From positions 62,001 to 126,000 of the forward strand of contig JAVTVY010037187.1 of the NCBI GenBank assembly GCA_036873755.1: 64,000 bases of DNA. Reading direction: 5' to 3'. This DNA comes from Hanleya hanleyi. Its lineage: Eukaryota; Mollusca; Polyplacophora; Lepidopleurida; Hanleyidae. Positions 1 through 12,488 of the stretch are shown here, one piece after another. A program made the position numbers and the translations under genes. The notes below the pieces were generated by a model. The model was not told the DNA's origin and searched no databases. It saw only the letters and a program-made list of their open reading frames with translations. How positions within the stretch are numbered: position 1 is the stretch's first letter; every line of letters starts with the position of its first letter.

Positions 1-505
1 CATGTCTTCTAATAGGTTATTAACTATTACATCAAGTGGCCGCGATTGATTGGCTTCAAAGAAGATCGACTATAAGTTTTGTTTTATACTTTTTTTTTAC
101 ACTGAAACGCTTTGCTGTGCTGGCATTCTCTTCTGACAGTTAAATTAAACACGAGGAAAGTTAACTTAAACATAGGGAATAGTTTGTATTCAGTTTTAAG
201 CACCTCTATACTGCTGTTAGATGAAATACAATTGTCTACTCTGCCATTGAAAGTTGTTATTATCTGAATTTACGCACGGTTACACTCGATGCATAATATA
301 TGATGTGACAAAACACATAAAAAGAGAGTGTCACTTTGCTAATCGTAATAAAATGACGTCCAAAAAAATATACAGGCCCTACATGTCGAGCATCTGACTC
401 ATCAACGAGCTACGTTTTTAACGTGTTCGCGAGTTTAGTTAAGTCAAGGCTGGATTGTCGTAACGGGGACCAGAATGTGACATACAAGGCACCATGACCT
501 TCACT

Positions 506-1044
506 ATGGTAGGTCGTCAGTGCCAAAACCTCGATCATTTAGAAAGCGGTGTTAATCGAACTTATACCGCGGTGTAAATAATTTTGACTCGGAATGCAAG
601 GATCCGCGCAAATGCAAGGATCCGCGCAATGGAAGGATTGCGAGTGAATTTAATTTATTTAGTGTAAATATTTTTTCCTCGCAATGCGCGGATCCTTAAA
701 CTGCGAGTCAAAAGTATTTACACTAAATAAATTAAATTCACCCGCAATCCTTGCATTGCGCGGATCCTTGCATTGCGAGTCAAAATTATTTACACTAAAT
801 AAATTAAATTCTCTCACACTCCTTGCATTGCGAATGATGCTTGCATTGCGCGGATCCTTGCATTGCGAATGATGCTTGCATTGCGCGGATCCTTGCATTG
901 CGAGTGATGTTTGCATTGCGCGGATTCTTGCAATGCGAGTCAAAAATATTTACACCGCGGTATAAATTCGATTTACACCGCGGTAGAAGGTCGATTTACA
1001 CCGCGGTCTAAATGACCGAGATTTTGGCACTGACGGCCTGCCAT
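506..1044. mobile_element. Fold-back MITE with 9-bp target-site duplication (Mutator- or Merlin-like)
   Basis: The two ends are inverted copies of each other for about 75-95 bp; each starts ATGGTAGG/ATGGCAGG followed by the shared GTCAGTGCC block. The element is flanked by the perfect 9-bp direct repeat ACCTTCACT at 497-505 and 1045-1053. Subterminal parts carry repeated TTTACACCGCGGT blocks. The centre is a palindromic array of the motif GCGCGGATCCTTGCATTGCG in both orientations, alternating with an AT-rich spacer (tttacactaaataaattaaa). No transposase is present, so it is non-autonomous. A 9-bp duplication with long TIRs fits Mutator-like elements; Merlin (8-9 bp) is the main alternative. 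Open frames inside it on both strands are repeat-derived. Confidence 0.85.
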
Positions 1045-1053
1045 ACCTTCACT

Positions 1054-2940
1054 GTTCTCCGAATTCTCTCTCTCTGTCTGTTTGTCTGTTCGTTGTTGTC
1101 TTTTATCGCCTGTACATTGTCCTTGATTATTTCTGGTTTCTGAATTTTTTGGTTTCTCTAAATGATCAGTTTAGGAATACAATTATATTCTTGTTTACTC
1201 TGGCTGGGTCAGTTACCTACAATACAAGTACTGCATTTGACGTCTGGGCTACGATAATTGTCTCTCGGACAACCAGCTATACAAAACAATCAATTTGCTC
1301 TGGTTATACCTTTAGGGTAGAATTGCAGCGGCAACAGTTGATCTGCAACATTTGAACAATAATTCTAGTCCCAAGGAGACACAATCTGATTGAAACCAGA
1401 TCTCGAAAAACCGCGCCCCATCTTTGCTTGTCGCTCATGTAGATCTGGGATCGACACCACCATTTCCGTGTTCTGACTATTGACCAATCACAGGGCTAAG
1501 CGATGTATGTTTGAAAACGTCATGGTCAGGCCACAAGTGCGTGCACCACACACAATTAAGCTGTCCGAGACTCAGACTGTAACAACTTCCGATGTTCGAT
1601 CCCTGTAGTTACATCATGCAGGATAAATTGAAATTGTACAAGGTCTACAAGGCTTACGCCCAAAGATCAGATACAGGTCAGAGACCATCATGTTGGACTT
1701 CTTATGCCCTCTGTTAATTAATTCAATTAATGAATGATCATGCATCACTCGAGAAAGACAACATATATTTTTAATAATGTAATCAAATAAATGCAAATGT
1801 TTCTTTATGTCGGGACTAACAGCAAACCGGAAATGCAAAAAAAGAAAATCATTGTGCACTTACCCTCAGTATACTTGGATAATGTTCTTTTTTTGATACT
1901 GTAATGTCCACGGTATGTACATGTACACTGTACCCTCTGTTAATGCCTACAAATAAAGGAGGATATAATTTTATAGTACAAAGTAAATTCTCAATCTCAA
2001 TACAGCTACATGTATATTCCATACTTAACATCACTCCTGCAGCTTCCGGGTGTACCTTGAAAAAAACTGCATGAAATTCCATATACAATTTATCGGTTCA
2101 GAACTTAATAACTTACATGTATCGATTTCCGTTTGCATCCACAACAAGCGCGTTAAATATGGCCTTGTTTTAGTTTGATAGTGAAGTACTGTAAAGTTAT
2201 AGACGACCTTGCAATGCACAAAATGCAGACCTTCCTGACATCACCACTTCTTATTCGGAGATTGTTCGGTGTTGTTCAATACCATTAAACCTACACAAAC
2301 GCAACAAACACACCACCTCATCCTACGCTGATTTCCTCCCTGATGTTGTCATAACGCGCAAATGAATAACTTAACGTCTGCTCTCCCTCAATTTGCTAAT
2401 TGTCATCTGATTTTGTCCGGGCTACATCCGGGTTTCTCTGTAATGAACGACTTTCGTTTCTCCGCTTAATTTTTCTTGAATGAGTAATTTTTGTTCAGGG
2501 AGACTGACAATTGTATGACATCAATATTGCAGCTATTAAGAATAATTTTTTTTTTCTTTTCTAAAGAGACAATTAAAACACATGCGTGAAGACGGAGCCG
2601 AGTCCTCAAGTAACCGTATCTTCTTCATTCATTATTACCGGCTCCTTGAATGGGACAATGTCATTCACATTCAGGTTATTGTCGTATTTCAACGGAAACG
2701 TCTGAAAGCTGAATAAATGACACTGGGCCTAACAAAAGTATATGTCCATTGTTTTAACAAAATATAATTAGATCAAAGCAAATTAAGCACTTAATTGGAG
2801 TTGCCTTCATTGTTGTCAGTTTGCCGCGGTCTCCTTTCATGTAGTGTAACAATAACCATAAAATACATATACGAACAAAGTACTTCTCGAATGGGGATAC
2901 TAGCGTTTCATCGTCTGGATCACATCCTAAACCAAACAAA
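1054..2940. other. No recognisable gene
   Basis: AT-rich sequence with only short open frames of up to about 80 codons, none with a recognisable motif. I see no repeat structure or RNA gene here. Confidence 0.5.
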
Positions 2941-3144
2941 TACGCTACTGTTATATTTTCGCGTGTGTTATAGGTACCTCCTTGCCATTTACGGGAAGAA
3001 TAGATACATGTATATTGCAGAATATTTCAAAAGAGTTGAGAATTTTCACTCAACCTGGCCGCGCCTGTGCAATGATGACAAAATGACACTGATCGTAGAT
3101 TTATTAATATCAGAAGCCATGAAGCATTCTTTAGATCTGCTACA

Positions 3145-3872
3145 TACAAGAGATATCATTCATGGGATGTTTCTTTGTTTATAGAGTTGCTTGAATTTCT
3201 CATTAAAAATATCTATGTGAAATTTGGCAACACAATATATCAACAACATATAGGTATTCCAATGGGTACTAATTGTGCACCCCTGTTGGCTGACTTATAT
3301 ATGTTCTGTTATGAATATGACTATATACAGGCGCTTTCAAAAACAAATCAATTCAAAGCCCGTTCGTTCTCATTCATCAAACGCTATATAGACGATCTTC
3401 TCGCTGTGGATAATCGCTATATAAATGACGCAGTGAAGGATATATATCCACCTTCATTTTTGTAGCGATATAGGTCTAAATATGATGTGCCGGTAGGGCT
3501 ATCTGTAGTTCCGTCAAATCCAGTGAAGGTGTTTAGACCTATATCGCTACAAAAATGAAGCGGGCCTTCTCTCTCGTCGACTTTATGACAAGAGAGATGA
3601 TTACAATTTCGACATCGTAAACTATCCCTCTCTGGATAGTAATATTCCAGTGGGACCTGCATATGGCGTATACATATCTCGCATAGTAGCATTTGCTAGA
3701 TCCTGTGTTAATTGTGTCGATTTTAATTAACGTCATACACATTGTTGCAGAAACTTATAAAACAGGACTATATCACCAAGCGCCTCCACTCAAGGTTTCT
3801 CAAATTTGGCGATACATATCGCATGCTGACAGCAAAATACATGGCAAGATGTATGGCGTTACGTTTCGTAAC
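3145..3872 (+). pseudogene. Broken reverse transcriptase of a retroelement (Penelope-like or related)
   Basis: This is a decayed fragment of a retrotransposon reverse transcriptase, an enzyme that copies element RNA into DNA. The frame from about 3145 contains the RT block GIPMGTNCAP (about 3253-3282) and the catalytic motif YIDD (3385-3396), followed by the KDIYPPS block. From 3453 the frame is destroyed by an inverted segment; the sense frame resumes near 3560 with RLYDKRDDYNFDIVNYPSL-type sequence and GPAYGVYIS (about 3655-3685). It then meets an in-frame TAA in place of the glutamine codon present in the copy at 54165, and later frameshifts. The N-terminal RT and any endonuclease domain are missing. 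The GIPMGTNCAP/YIDD signature occurs in a widespread animal RT family that I associate with Penelope-like elements. That placement is from memory and is less certain than the RT call itself. Confidence 0.8.
3453..3559. repeat. 29-bp inverted repeat flanking an inverted 49-bp segment inside the RT
   Basis: 3453-3481 and 3531-3559 are perfect inverted copies. The loop between them reads in the RT frame only on the minus strand (TGFDGTTDSPTGTSYLDL-type sequence), although the RT is otherwise plus-strand. The ancestral order can be inferred because both junctions share the micro-repeats CTTCA and TGAAG. Confidence 0.85.
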
Positions 3873-4260
3873 TTGTGTCTAATTCCGCTTAACCCGGGGC
3901 TAGGGGCCGTATGAACCCATGTACTTCAAGATCCTCATGATGCTCATATGAACAGTCACAATCAAAGCGTAACTGAGATATATCATTCCCTAGATGACGA
4001 CTTCACAACGAATATCATATGGATTAAGAATAGTGATCAGAGATATGGGTTCTATATTTTTAGAACATCATGATGTCTTGTCGGCATCATTGAAAACTGT
4101 TGTCTGCTTCTCTATTGCAGGAAACTAGCGTATGTTTGTATATACTATGATTGTTTTTTTGAATTTGGTACTAATGCTGGAATATGGAATAGGTCTTTGG
4201 ATTATGGACGCGGATATTCTTTAATGGGCGACTGTTGAAGTATGAATGACGGACCAGACG
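3873..4260 (+). mobile_element. 3' non-coding region of the RT retroelement, copy 1
   Basis: Downstream of the RT stop, this stretch aligns by eye with 54439-54836, sharing blocks such as ATTCCGCTTAACCCGGGGC and GAATGACGGACYAGACGC and the closing CTTGTAA. Its last ~200 bp also match 44140-44336. Similarity stops at about the same base in all three places, which marks the element's 3' end. No poly-A tail is visible there. Confidence 0.75.
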
Positions 4261-4376
4261 CTTGTAACTGTAATGCCCAACTTGCACAAAATTCAAGTTA
4301 ATCCTTGAACAATAGAATTGCGCCGATAGCATGGTCATTGAGACAGCGGTTCATTTAACGAACGTATATATATATA

Positions 4377-5142
4377 ATGGTACAATTGCACTGTTATGTT
4401 TTGTACATCGCGCCGCCTGGATTCCACGGCATGCAATCAATAGAGCACATCTTTGACTACTCGCTCGCTCTTGAAGGTACGAAAGGCTCCTCTGGGAGTC
4501 GTCTGTCTACCAAGCCATGCTTTGTGATTCCTGGATCAAGTCTCGAACTTAAATTTGATAAAAAAACATTCAGACAGGCGGACTCATATAAGCAGTTCTG
4601 CAGACTGATCCGCACCTGGGACGGTATCGATTGTAGCTGTTCCCTCTGCACGTAGTTGCACATCATGGAACATTTGATTTCTATTTTATATAAACTGTAT
4701 TTTATTATTATTATTTTTTTTTATTATTATTATTGTTTTAACCTCCTCGTTTGTATCTTTTATCTTTATTATATGCTTACGCAGATTTTTCTCTTACCAA
4801 CTATATACTCGTCAACTTTTAATAATACATGTATTTTTACTTTATCCGGAGAAATGTATATGTACACTTAAGTTACGCGTATTTATATTTATTTCATTTT
4901 ATTACATGCGTATTTTTCATCTTTATCTTACACACAAGTGCTATATAAGCAATTTTTGATATGCAAATGATACTGTGCACCTAACACGCCCAATGTCTTT
5001 TTACATCATGCAATGCTCTCTTTTATCTATGTATATATTTATTGTTGTTGTTTACAATTGTTTGTCGGAAGAAAAGCCCTTCCGGGCTTATGTTCTCTGT
5101 ATCAATATACGACGTTAAATAAAGCTTCTTGTATCTTGTAAT
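4377..5142 (+). mobile_element. Probable non-LTR retrotransposon 3' end (last ORF portion plus 3' UTR)
   Basis: An open frame at 4377-4655 (92 codons) ends in a cysteine cluster (CSCSLC), as at the C-terminus of some LINE ORF2 proteins, then stops. A T-rich 3' region follows. Near 5070-5140 there is a short hairpin (AAGCCCTTCCGGGCTT), a polyadenylation signal (AATAAA) and a CTTGTATCTTGTA tail, which is the layout of many LINE 3' ends. No RT or endonuclease motif lies in the retained part, so the clade cannot be named. The alternative is an unknown terminal exon of a host gene. Confidence 0.45.
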
Positions 5143-5564
5143 GAATGTGTAAGAAATGATTTGTTGCTTCGTGTGAAATATATTATGGTTTTTCTTTTCA
5201 TCTGCCACTGACTACATGAAGCAACAAGTTCGGCCAATTCTACAGTACAATTTGTATGTCACAAATGATAACGAACAGACATTTTGATTACAACTACACG
5301 AATGTACAAACACTAAATACACACTATAAACAAATGTGTTTCACTTAAGAACACCGTTTTAACAGTTTTGATTTTCTCGAATGAATAAGAACATCAGTTT
5401 CAAAATCTTTCCATAATTTTAGTCGAATTCTTAAACGTGAACAAATTGTATTGCCCCAACACCAGAACACTAAACAAAAAGGTTCCAGTTTAGAACACCA
5501 AAATGTCTTGTTCTAATGTAACAGTTTTCGAACATTCTTTTTGTGTCCTCGAGTAACAACTTGG

Positions 5565-7238
5565 AGGTCCGTGTAACCTTGCACAGTTCAATTTTCCTTT
5601 TTCGTTCTTGGTTTCTGAAAATCAAAAATTGAAATGTGACCGTGACCTTTTCGTTTTCGGTTTCTCACAATTAAAAATCATAAATTGACCGACAAGTTTC
5701 AATTTTTGTTTTTCGTTTTACTTCGCGCAAAAATGAAAATCAGATATTGAAAATTGTCTCGGTGTGTCCGTTTTTCGTTTTTTTGGTGTAACAAGGTTAA
5801 GAGCGCACGCGCAAGGTTATGATGTCACTTCCGGTTCTCGGAGTAGTATTGAAAGCGCAAATCGGTTCGTAAAGGCAGATGTACATGGAGCATAATACGG
5901 AAAACCATTGGGGTGAAAGACATGGAAGTTTCACCACACTATACGAGATTTCTGGAGACAGGCATTCGCACTAGAGCATGATCGGCCAACTGCGCATGCG
6001 TAGGACAGAGTAGGCATACGTACCACGTAGGAAACATGATAAGGGAACAACGGGATTGAGACACAAGGGAGTTTCATTAAACGAGATACGAGAGTAAATA
6101 CGTGGGTACCCCAATCATAACCCCAAAGAAACTTCCCCTTGGGTGTGTGCGTGTGTGTGAAGTTAATTCGTTGAAACGAGATGATGCCCACAATGAAGTG
6201 TTGAAGCGTTTTTGACGCCCGTGTCGATGCGTTAATGCGTTTGACACCCGCACTCAACACGTTGAAGAGTTTTTCATACATAGCATTGACGGGCGTCTGA
6301 ACGCTCCAACGCTACACGTCCCCAAAATAGTGGTGGATGAGTGGACTTGAAGCGTTAAAGCATTCAGTTGTCCGGCGTCAATCGTGGCGGTTGTGTGCTT
6401 CTTTCGCGACGCTTTATTCTTATTGGTATCACATGTTCTGTTGGTATTTTTATAAGTACAATATTTTAAAACAATAATAAATAGCGGTTGTGTGCACGAA
6501 TGTTGTTCGCTTAAGGGCGCTCCAAACATCTATCTTTAGAACTGGGAAAATCCAAGACTGTGTCCTGGCTGGTTAAAGCCTCAGTGCCAATAATCAATGA
6601 GAACAACGGGATGCCACCTGTCAAGACCTGTCTGGTGGGCCGTCAGCTTCGTGCGCATGCGCAGTCAGACTATACTGCCCTAGTGGGAATGCCAGGCTCC
6701 AGGCATCTCGTTTAGTTAAACTCACTTGTCTCTGACGATCCGCACCTCCTGTACGACCCGATTTGCGTTACCTATATTCTACTCCTCGTACCGTGTAAGT
6801 GAAGCTATATAAACCTTGAGCGTGGGCACTTTATAACATTGATACGTCCAAGTCAAAAATCAAAAAACGAAAAACGGACAACTCGAGGCAATTTTCAATA
6901 TTTGATTTTCACGAAAATTGAAAACAGACTGCCAAATTTCAATTTTTGATTTGAGAAACCGAAAACAAGAAACGAAAATTTAAAATTGACTATCAAATTT
7001 CAATTTTTGATTTTGTGATGCCGAAAACAAAAAAGAAAAATCGAAAATCGACGGTTAAAGTTCAAGTTTTGGCTTTGAGAAACTAAAGCGGAAAACGAAA
7101 ATTTGACGGTCACATTTCAGCTTTTGTTTTGAGGTTACAAAAACAAAAAACGAAAATTGAAAATTGACGATCAGATTTCAATTTTGGGATTTTGAAAAAC
7201 CAAAAACGAAAATTGAATTGTGCAAGGTTACATGGACC
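5565..7238. mobile_element. DNA transposon remnant with ~230-380 bp inverted termini
   Basis: The left end (GTCCGTGTAACCTTGCACAG, from 5567) recurs inverted at the right end (about 7200-7237) as GTCCATGTAACCTTGCACAA. The inverted similarity continues inward for several hundred bases as imperfect units built on CAATTTTTGATTTTCG and GAAAACGAAAATTGA, about 5580-5790 on the left and 6850-7225 on the right. The interior (about 5800-6840) has no open frame I can relate to a transposase. I could not identify a target-site duplication, so the superfamily is open. A hAT-type start (CAGGGG) is seen at the right end only. Confidence 0.65.
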
Positions 7239-7239
7239 C

Positions 7240-9138
7240 CTGAAGAGCAGAAATGTTCAAAATCTGAATATTTCTTGTCATTTAGTCGCATTGTAAATGT
7301 GCACATTTGTGGTCAAATTGTATTGACACTGCACATCAAATAACCTTTGTCGTGTTCAGCAACACACGAAGGGAACATTATTGTGGAAATGTGGAACACA
7401 AATGCACAAGTTAAGAACATCAATCGAGCTCGTCAGGCCTCCGACGTTTTGAGCGTATGGGATACACACCATGTTCATGTATCGGGGACAAAGTTAACAT
7501 TATTGGACTGCGGCGAGTATCTCCTGCAATATATAAGGAGATTCAAAAGCATAGGCCTATGTGGGCAATATGTCAATAAAGTCGTAGTGCAAGAGAAATA
7601 AATCAAATACTGCTACCTCGAACCATAACATATATTTGCAGTTTTTCTTTGGTTGCCCATGTGTCATTCACTGAATCGTTCGGAAATTCAGAGAAACAGG
7701 CAAGAAAGATTTTCTCTATTTTTAGTAAGCCACGCGGTAACCGTTAGGCTACAAGATGTTTCATACAAAGCGATGGTGGGCGTATATGTTTGTTCTCTCT
7801 TCTTTTTTCTATGAAATTTAATCTTTTCGTCGAACCTCGAGCGATGTCGTGTCAGAATTAACAAGCGGGAAATCAGTAGGTAAAAAGGTCGTCTGCTTCC
7901 ATCCAGTTTTATTTTCGATGTTGACGTCACACCGAGGCTGTCTCGCGCTCAAAGTTGTACATGATCTAGGGCGCTTAGCAACAGAATCATCCGATATTTT
8001 TCGCGCCAGTATTGATTGATAAACCCAGTGATAATTCTAAGATTAGAACATTTAAGCCCGAAGCTAAATTTTAAAGTCATATAATTCCGGTCGGCGTGGT
8101 TTTTGATGACTTTGAACCATATTCGACGCCTCGATGTATCTGAATGACTTCGCTGTGACCCAACCAAGTTAGAAGAGTAGTGTTCCGATGGATCGTCGAC
8201 CTTTAAGGGGTAGCCCTAACTTCACATGACATATATGTCAAATTAATACAATAAAAAAACTGTATTGAAATGAAAGGAGTAGTTCCGTTTTCATGCGAAA
8301 AACGTATAATATCTGTGTTTCGTGCATAATGACCCAAGTTTTATATTCTTAACGCTCAGAGTCAAAGGTGACGTAAAGCAACATTGACTGACATTTGAAA
8401 TTGGTCTCTTGTCCGTATTAAGTGGTGGAAATAAGAGTCCTTTGAGCCAAATGAGCATGATCAGGAGCAATATGACGTCATCATCTGAAGTGACATCATT
8501 ACCGGAAGTGACATCATCAGAATCAGATCATGGGTCGGGAAGACAAGATCAGGAACGACGGAAACTGTAAATCGGGTTCAATAACCACAATCGACGAACA
8601 GGGAACAAAGGTTTAAGCATTGAAAAGCATTGAACATCCATTGTTTGTTTAGTGAATGCTTTAGTTGGGGACGATATGCCTGATATCAGGTCAAAAAGTA
8701 AAAGATCAACGTCACTATTGCTCCCGAATCCGGAAATTATTGGAAATACTGGCTGTGCTCATTGCTTGAAAACGCGAGTTTCCGTTCCCGGAAACCTGTT
8801 GAAAACTGTCATACAGTTTCCAATGGGTTTTCGGCGACTTTCCGGAAGTGGAAATGACAATGAATTCTTCGCACAATGGCTATTACTCCCGAGTTCAAGG
8901 ATATGAAGTGTGGTCAAACGTCTGGAATACCTTTCGCTTATGGCAAACAAGAAACCTATCGAAGTCGAAATGTCAAGGTTACTGAGGACCAAACATCAGG
9001 GAATCAGTGAAAATCACATAAAATGTGGATGCATCAGTAGGAAGCGATGCCAGGTACCTAGGTTGAGGTCCAAGATCACGACCACCAGCAAATCATTGAA
9101 ATATGAATAATATGAAAGACTCGTTGATTTATTTTCAA
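7240..9138. other. No recognisable gene; minor direct repeats
   Basis: Only short open frames occur. Around 8470-8525 the motif GAAGTGACATCAT is repeated with TGACGTCATCAT nearby. A tRNA A-box-like stretch on the minus strand near 7730-7755 has no matching B box. Nothing else is seen. Confidence 0.5.
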
Positions 9139-9396
9139 CACAGCCAGGAAAAAGGTGATGACTATCACCCCGGAAAGGTGACGAGTTAGAGCCATCAACT
9201 TCTTTTATGGTCACCTTTAAAAATGATGACCATCACTTCGGAAGTGTGATGAGCAGACGAGACAACATCATCACCCTTAAAAGGTGATGACCGTCACCAT
9301 TTAAAGATGATAGCTCCAACTCATCACCATTTAAAGGTGATGACCAGGTCTGATCCCCGTGAAAGGGTGATGGGCCATCACCTTTTTCTGCCTGTG
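9139..9396. mobile_element. Small fold-back MITE built of GGTGATGA hairpins
   Basis: The ends are inverted: CACAGCCAGGAAAAAGGTGA at 9139 and its near-complement ending CTTTTTCTGCCTGTG at 9396. Inside, TCACCATTTAAAGGTGATGA-like palindromes are repeated at least five times, so the whole element can fold into nested hairpins. It has no coding capacity and I find no clear target-site duplication. Confidence 0.7.
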
Positions 9397-9494
9397 AATG
9401 ACGTAGCTCATTGTATCAATGAACCTGTGGTTATTCTGTAAGATATAATGAATGTATTTTTTCATTGTTCTAGTATGCAGATATTCAGTTAAAC

Positions 9495-10145
9495 GTCAAC
9501 GACCTCCCCAAAGCGCATGCTATGTTTCACAGGCTCACTCCACTTTACCGCTGCCTACATAGCGAAAGATGACCTTTACGACGCGGCTACTAATAAATCT
9601 ATACACCATTTGTTGAGCACTCGTAGACCAAAAATATATAGCTCAATTCCATATAGCGATCAATCTAAGTGATATACAGCGGTCATGTTGAATATGCTGG
9701 CGGCCATCTTGGATATTTTGATTTCCCCAAGGTTGCCAGGTTGGCATCATTCGCATTCTGAATCTGCACACACAGGAGATATATAATCCATCAAAAAACG
9801 TTAGGTGGACTCCATTTCCACGTCAAGGCTCAAACTGGGGTTTGGCTCCCGGACTATATAGGATAAAACCCACACCCATACGGTTCAGTTTGAATCCGAC
9901 CGAACAACTCCTTCCGTTTTTCACATGAGCGATATTTTCATAATGCTCTGCCCTTATAAACGGAGAAAATAATATATAGAACATTATTTTTAACGCTAGG
10001 TCAACAGATTGATTATGCAGAATTGAAAATTAATCGCAATATTCGACAAACATCGATTTTACTTTATATGATATCACTTCCGGTGGTGTGCTGCTCGGGC
10101 GGGATCTTGTCCAAACATCTGACTGGTGACTGGTATTATTATGCT
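9495..10145 (+). repeat. Dispersed unnamed repeat family, copy 1
   Basis: Shares ordered blocks with 11828-12245 and 38200-38570: a GCATGCT-CATTTCACAGG-like start, CGGAAGNTGACCTTTACTACG, TTTGAATCCGRCCGAACAAC, TTTTAACGCTAGGTCAACAG and TATGATRTCACTTCCGG. This copy carries about 270 bp of extra sequence (about 9600-9870) between the second and third blocks. No terminal repeats or open frames were found, so the type of element is unknown. Confidence 0.7.
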
Positions 10146-10149
10146 CAGT

Positions 10150-11827
10150 GAGGTGGTTGATACGTCAATAACGATCGATAAAGCCTGAATGCGCATGCTC
10201 ACCAGGTCATTTTTCCTGTATGCAGAAATTAGCCACATACGGTCTGACGCCGACAACACAAAGTTACGGCTCTCATATTGGGAGCTTTTGGAAAATTCTT
10301 TAGCAGAATGCATTGAATTGTTGTTTTTCATTCGTTCCTTATCCACGAATAGTGCTAAGATTTCGGTTCACCCTTACAAAACCCCATCATGTTAAGAGTG
10401 TTGATCCCTTGATCGGAACACCCAAGTTGAATACGCACGTGTCTATTATATAAATCAGATTTTTTCTTAGCTGTTTGGTAACACGGGTTACATCAGACTC
10501 AAAAGTCAAGCATGGCTCTAATGGATATATAACTAGATTCGATGGAAGCTCAAAATGTTCTGCTGCTGAGATGGAAGAAGAATCTGTAGCCGAAGGCATC
10601 CATACTCCACAACAGCTCCTTTGTGTCTCGCATGTTTGTCTCTGCCACGTCAAACGTAACATAATCGGCACTATTTCAGTTTTATTCGGATGAAAAATAA
10701 CAAATAGTTTCGAGTATGGCAAAAAATAATTTCATTTATAAAAGATTCATCGACAAGCAGCTCTTTTCAAGTTGTATGTGGCAGAGTACCTAGCTGTAAA
10801 CCCATGCTAATGGGTCCCATTGCGAAAAACATAGACATATCGTACTCCAAAGTCTCTTGAGTTGCGAAATTCCTCCGATACTGAAGAGTGGTAATGACAG
10901 GATACGCTCAAACAAATTATACGTGCTAACCCCAACTAAACAAGTACATACTGGGTATATAAACTCTTTATTAGGGTGTCTCCATTGTCGAATGGATAAT
11001 ATAGCTGCCCTCTGTTAGAGTGCCCGTGAACTAGTGATTAGCATGATCGGCTCGCATCACAGAGCAAAAGAGGCGCCAGGATGTTATCTAGTATGAAACA
11101 ACTACAGCCTCCCGGGCATTCCAGTGTGCCTTTTTAATGAGCGTTCACAGCAACATTGCAGTAAATTTCACATCACATGCCATTCACTTACAGGTGTTCC
11201 TGGTAAAACAAGCGCATGAATGAATTATAAATTTAGCTTTAACCCATGCTTTGTTAGAGTCTCTCCATGCCAGAATGAATAGGACGAATAGGACGAATAG
11301 GACGAGGTCCTCACAAGTGTATAGGTCGTGAGTTAGGGGCTACTCAGGACCGCTACAAGCTCTTAAGTGAGATTTTTGAACGTGAATGGAGTGCTACATG
11401 TCTCCCATGAATAAAATGAGGTAATCTAGACTGAGTTACTGCCCCAGCTATGCCAGCGCATTTCGATCACACAGCGAGATGCAAAGGACAAATGTCGAAA
11501 AGCGGTGTAACCTGTCCGGGTTGAGCCCGAGTTTGACAACAAAATGGTCGACTCCACCTGTCTTCCCCTGAAATAGCAAGGGCAACACACTGTCAAGAGG
11601 GGACCTTGTATGGACGCTGACATTCGCCATTATATGGCCTTGGACCGGAGTCAATCACTTCAAGATCAGTCGAATGTAGTCCTCACGAAATTTGACAGCA
11701 TATCTTCGGGGACGTTTGAAACTGTGAATTGTCAGTATTTCTGAAGTTCATAGTATCTATAATTGCAGGGGATGCTTCAAACTGTACTTCTTGGAGTAGC
11801 GATTGTGTTAATTTGAGAAGAATTTGG
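10150..11827. other. No recognisable gene; one short tandem repeat
   Basis: Open frames of up to 111 codons overlap on both strands near 10387-10722 and show no motif. Three copies of ATAGGACGA lie at about 11278-11306. Two loosely similar stretches around 10975 and 11250 (GTCTCCATTGTCGAATGGAT versus GTCTCTCCATGCCAGAATGA) suggest an old tandem duplication. Confidence 0.45.
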
Positions 11828-12245
11828 TGACAGAAGACCAACCTCCACACAGCGCATGCTCCATTTCGCAGGATCCATTACCATCCCTGCCACCAATAGC
11901 GGAAGTTGACCTTTACTACGTTGCTATGACGTATAGGGGAAACCAACCAACGCACGGTTGAGTTTGAATCCGGCCGAACAACTTCTTTAGTGTTGCACAT
12001 GAGCGAACTACTTTTCATATGCTCTGTCCAGATAAACAGGTAAAATTAACTCCAGATAATTCTTTTTAACGCTAGGTCAACAGAGGTATTATGCAGACTT
12101 GAAAAGTAATCGAAATGTTCGGTAAACATCTATTTTACTATATATGATGTCACTTCCGGCAATGTGCGCGAAGACCCCGAATCCGGTCCAAAAATCTGAC
12201 TGGTGGCTGGGGTGTTATTAGACCCCCAGCGAGGTAGTTGACATC
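11828..12245 (+). repeat. Dispersed unnamed repeat family, copy 2
   Basis: Same block order as copies at 9495 and 38200, but without the ~270-bp extra segment of copy 1. It is the closest to copy 3, for example both have GTTGCTATGACGT followed by AGGGGAAA. Confidence 0.75.
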
Positions 12246-12488
12246 AGACATCACCAGTGGCGGAGAATCGTCAGTGTCGGATGACCTCACGTGACCCTGA
12301 TCATCTGTTGATAACGCCCAGTTTAAAGGATACGTGGCGTTTACATTCGAAAAACGTCTTTGTGTGTCATGACGTCGATTGTTTGTTTTTTTTTCACTTT
12401 AAGACCTGAAACATTATATTATACTTGAAGTTTACATATACCGTACTGAAATATCAGCCGCGAAAGAAATGCAATGGTGGACTGCATA

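Noticed and set aside
7728..7757. tRNA A-box-like sequence on the minus strand (TAGCCTAACGGTTACCGCG)
   Set aside because: No B box at a workable distance and no cloverleaf.
10387..10722. 111-codon minus-strand frame
   Set aside because: Overlaps an open plus-strand frame; no motif or splice context; length is compatible with chance in this much sequence.
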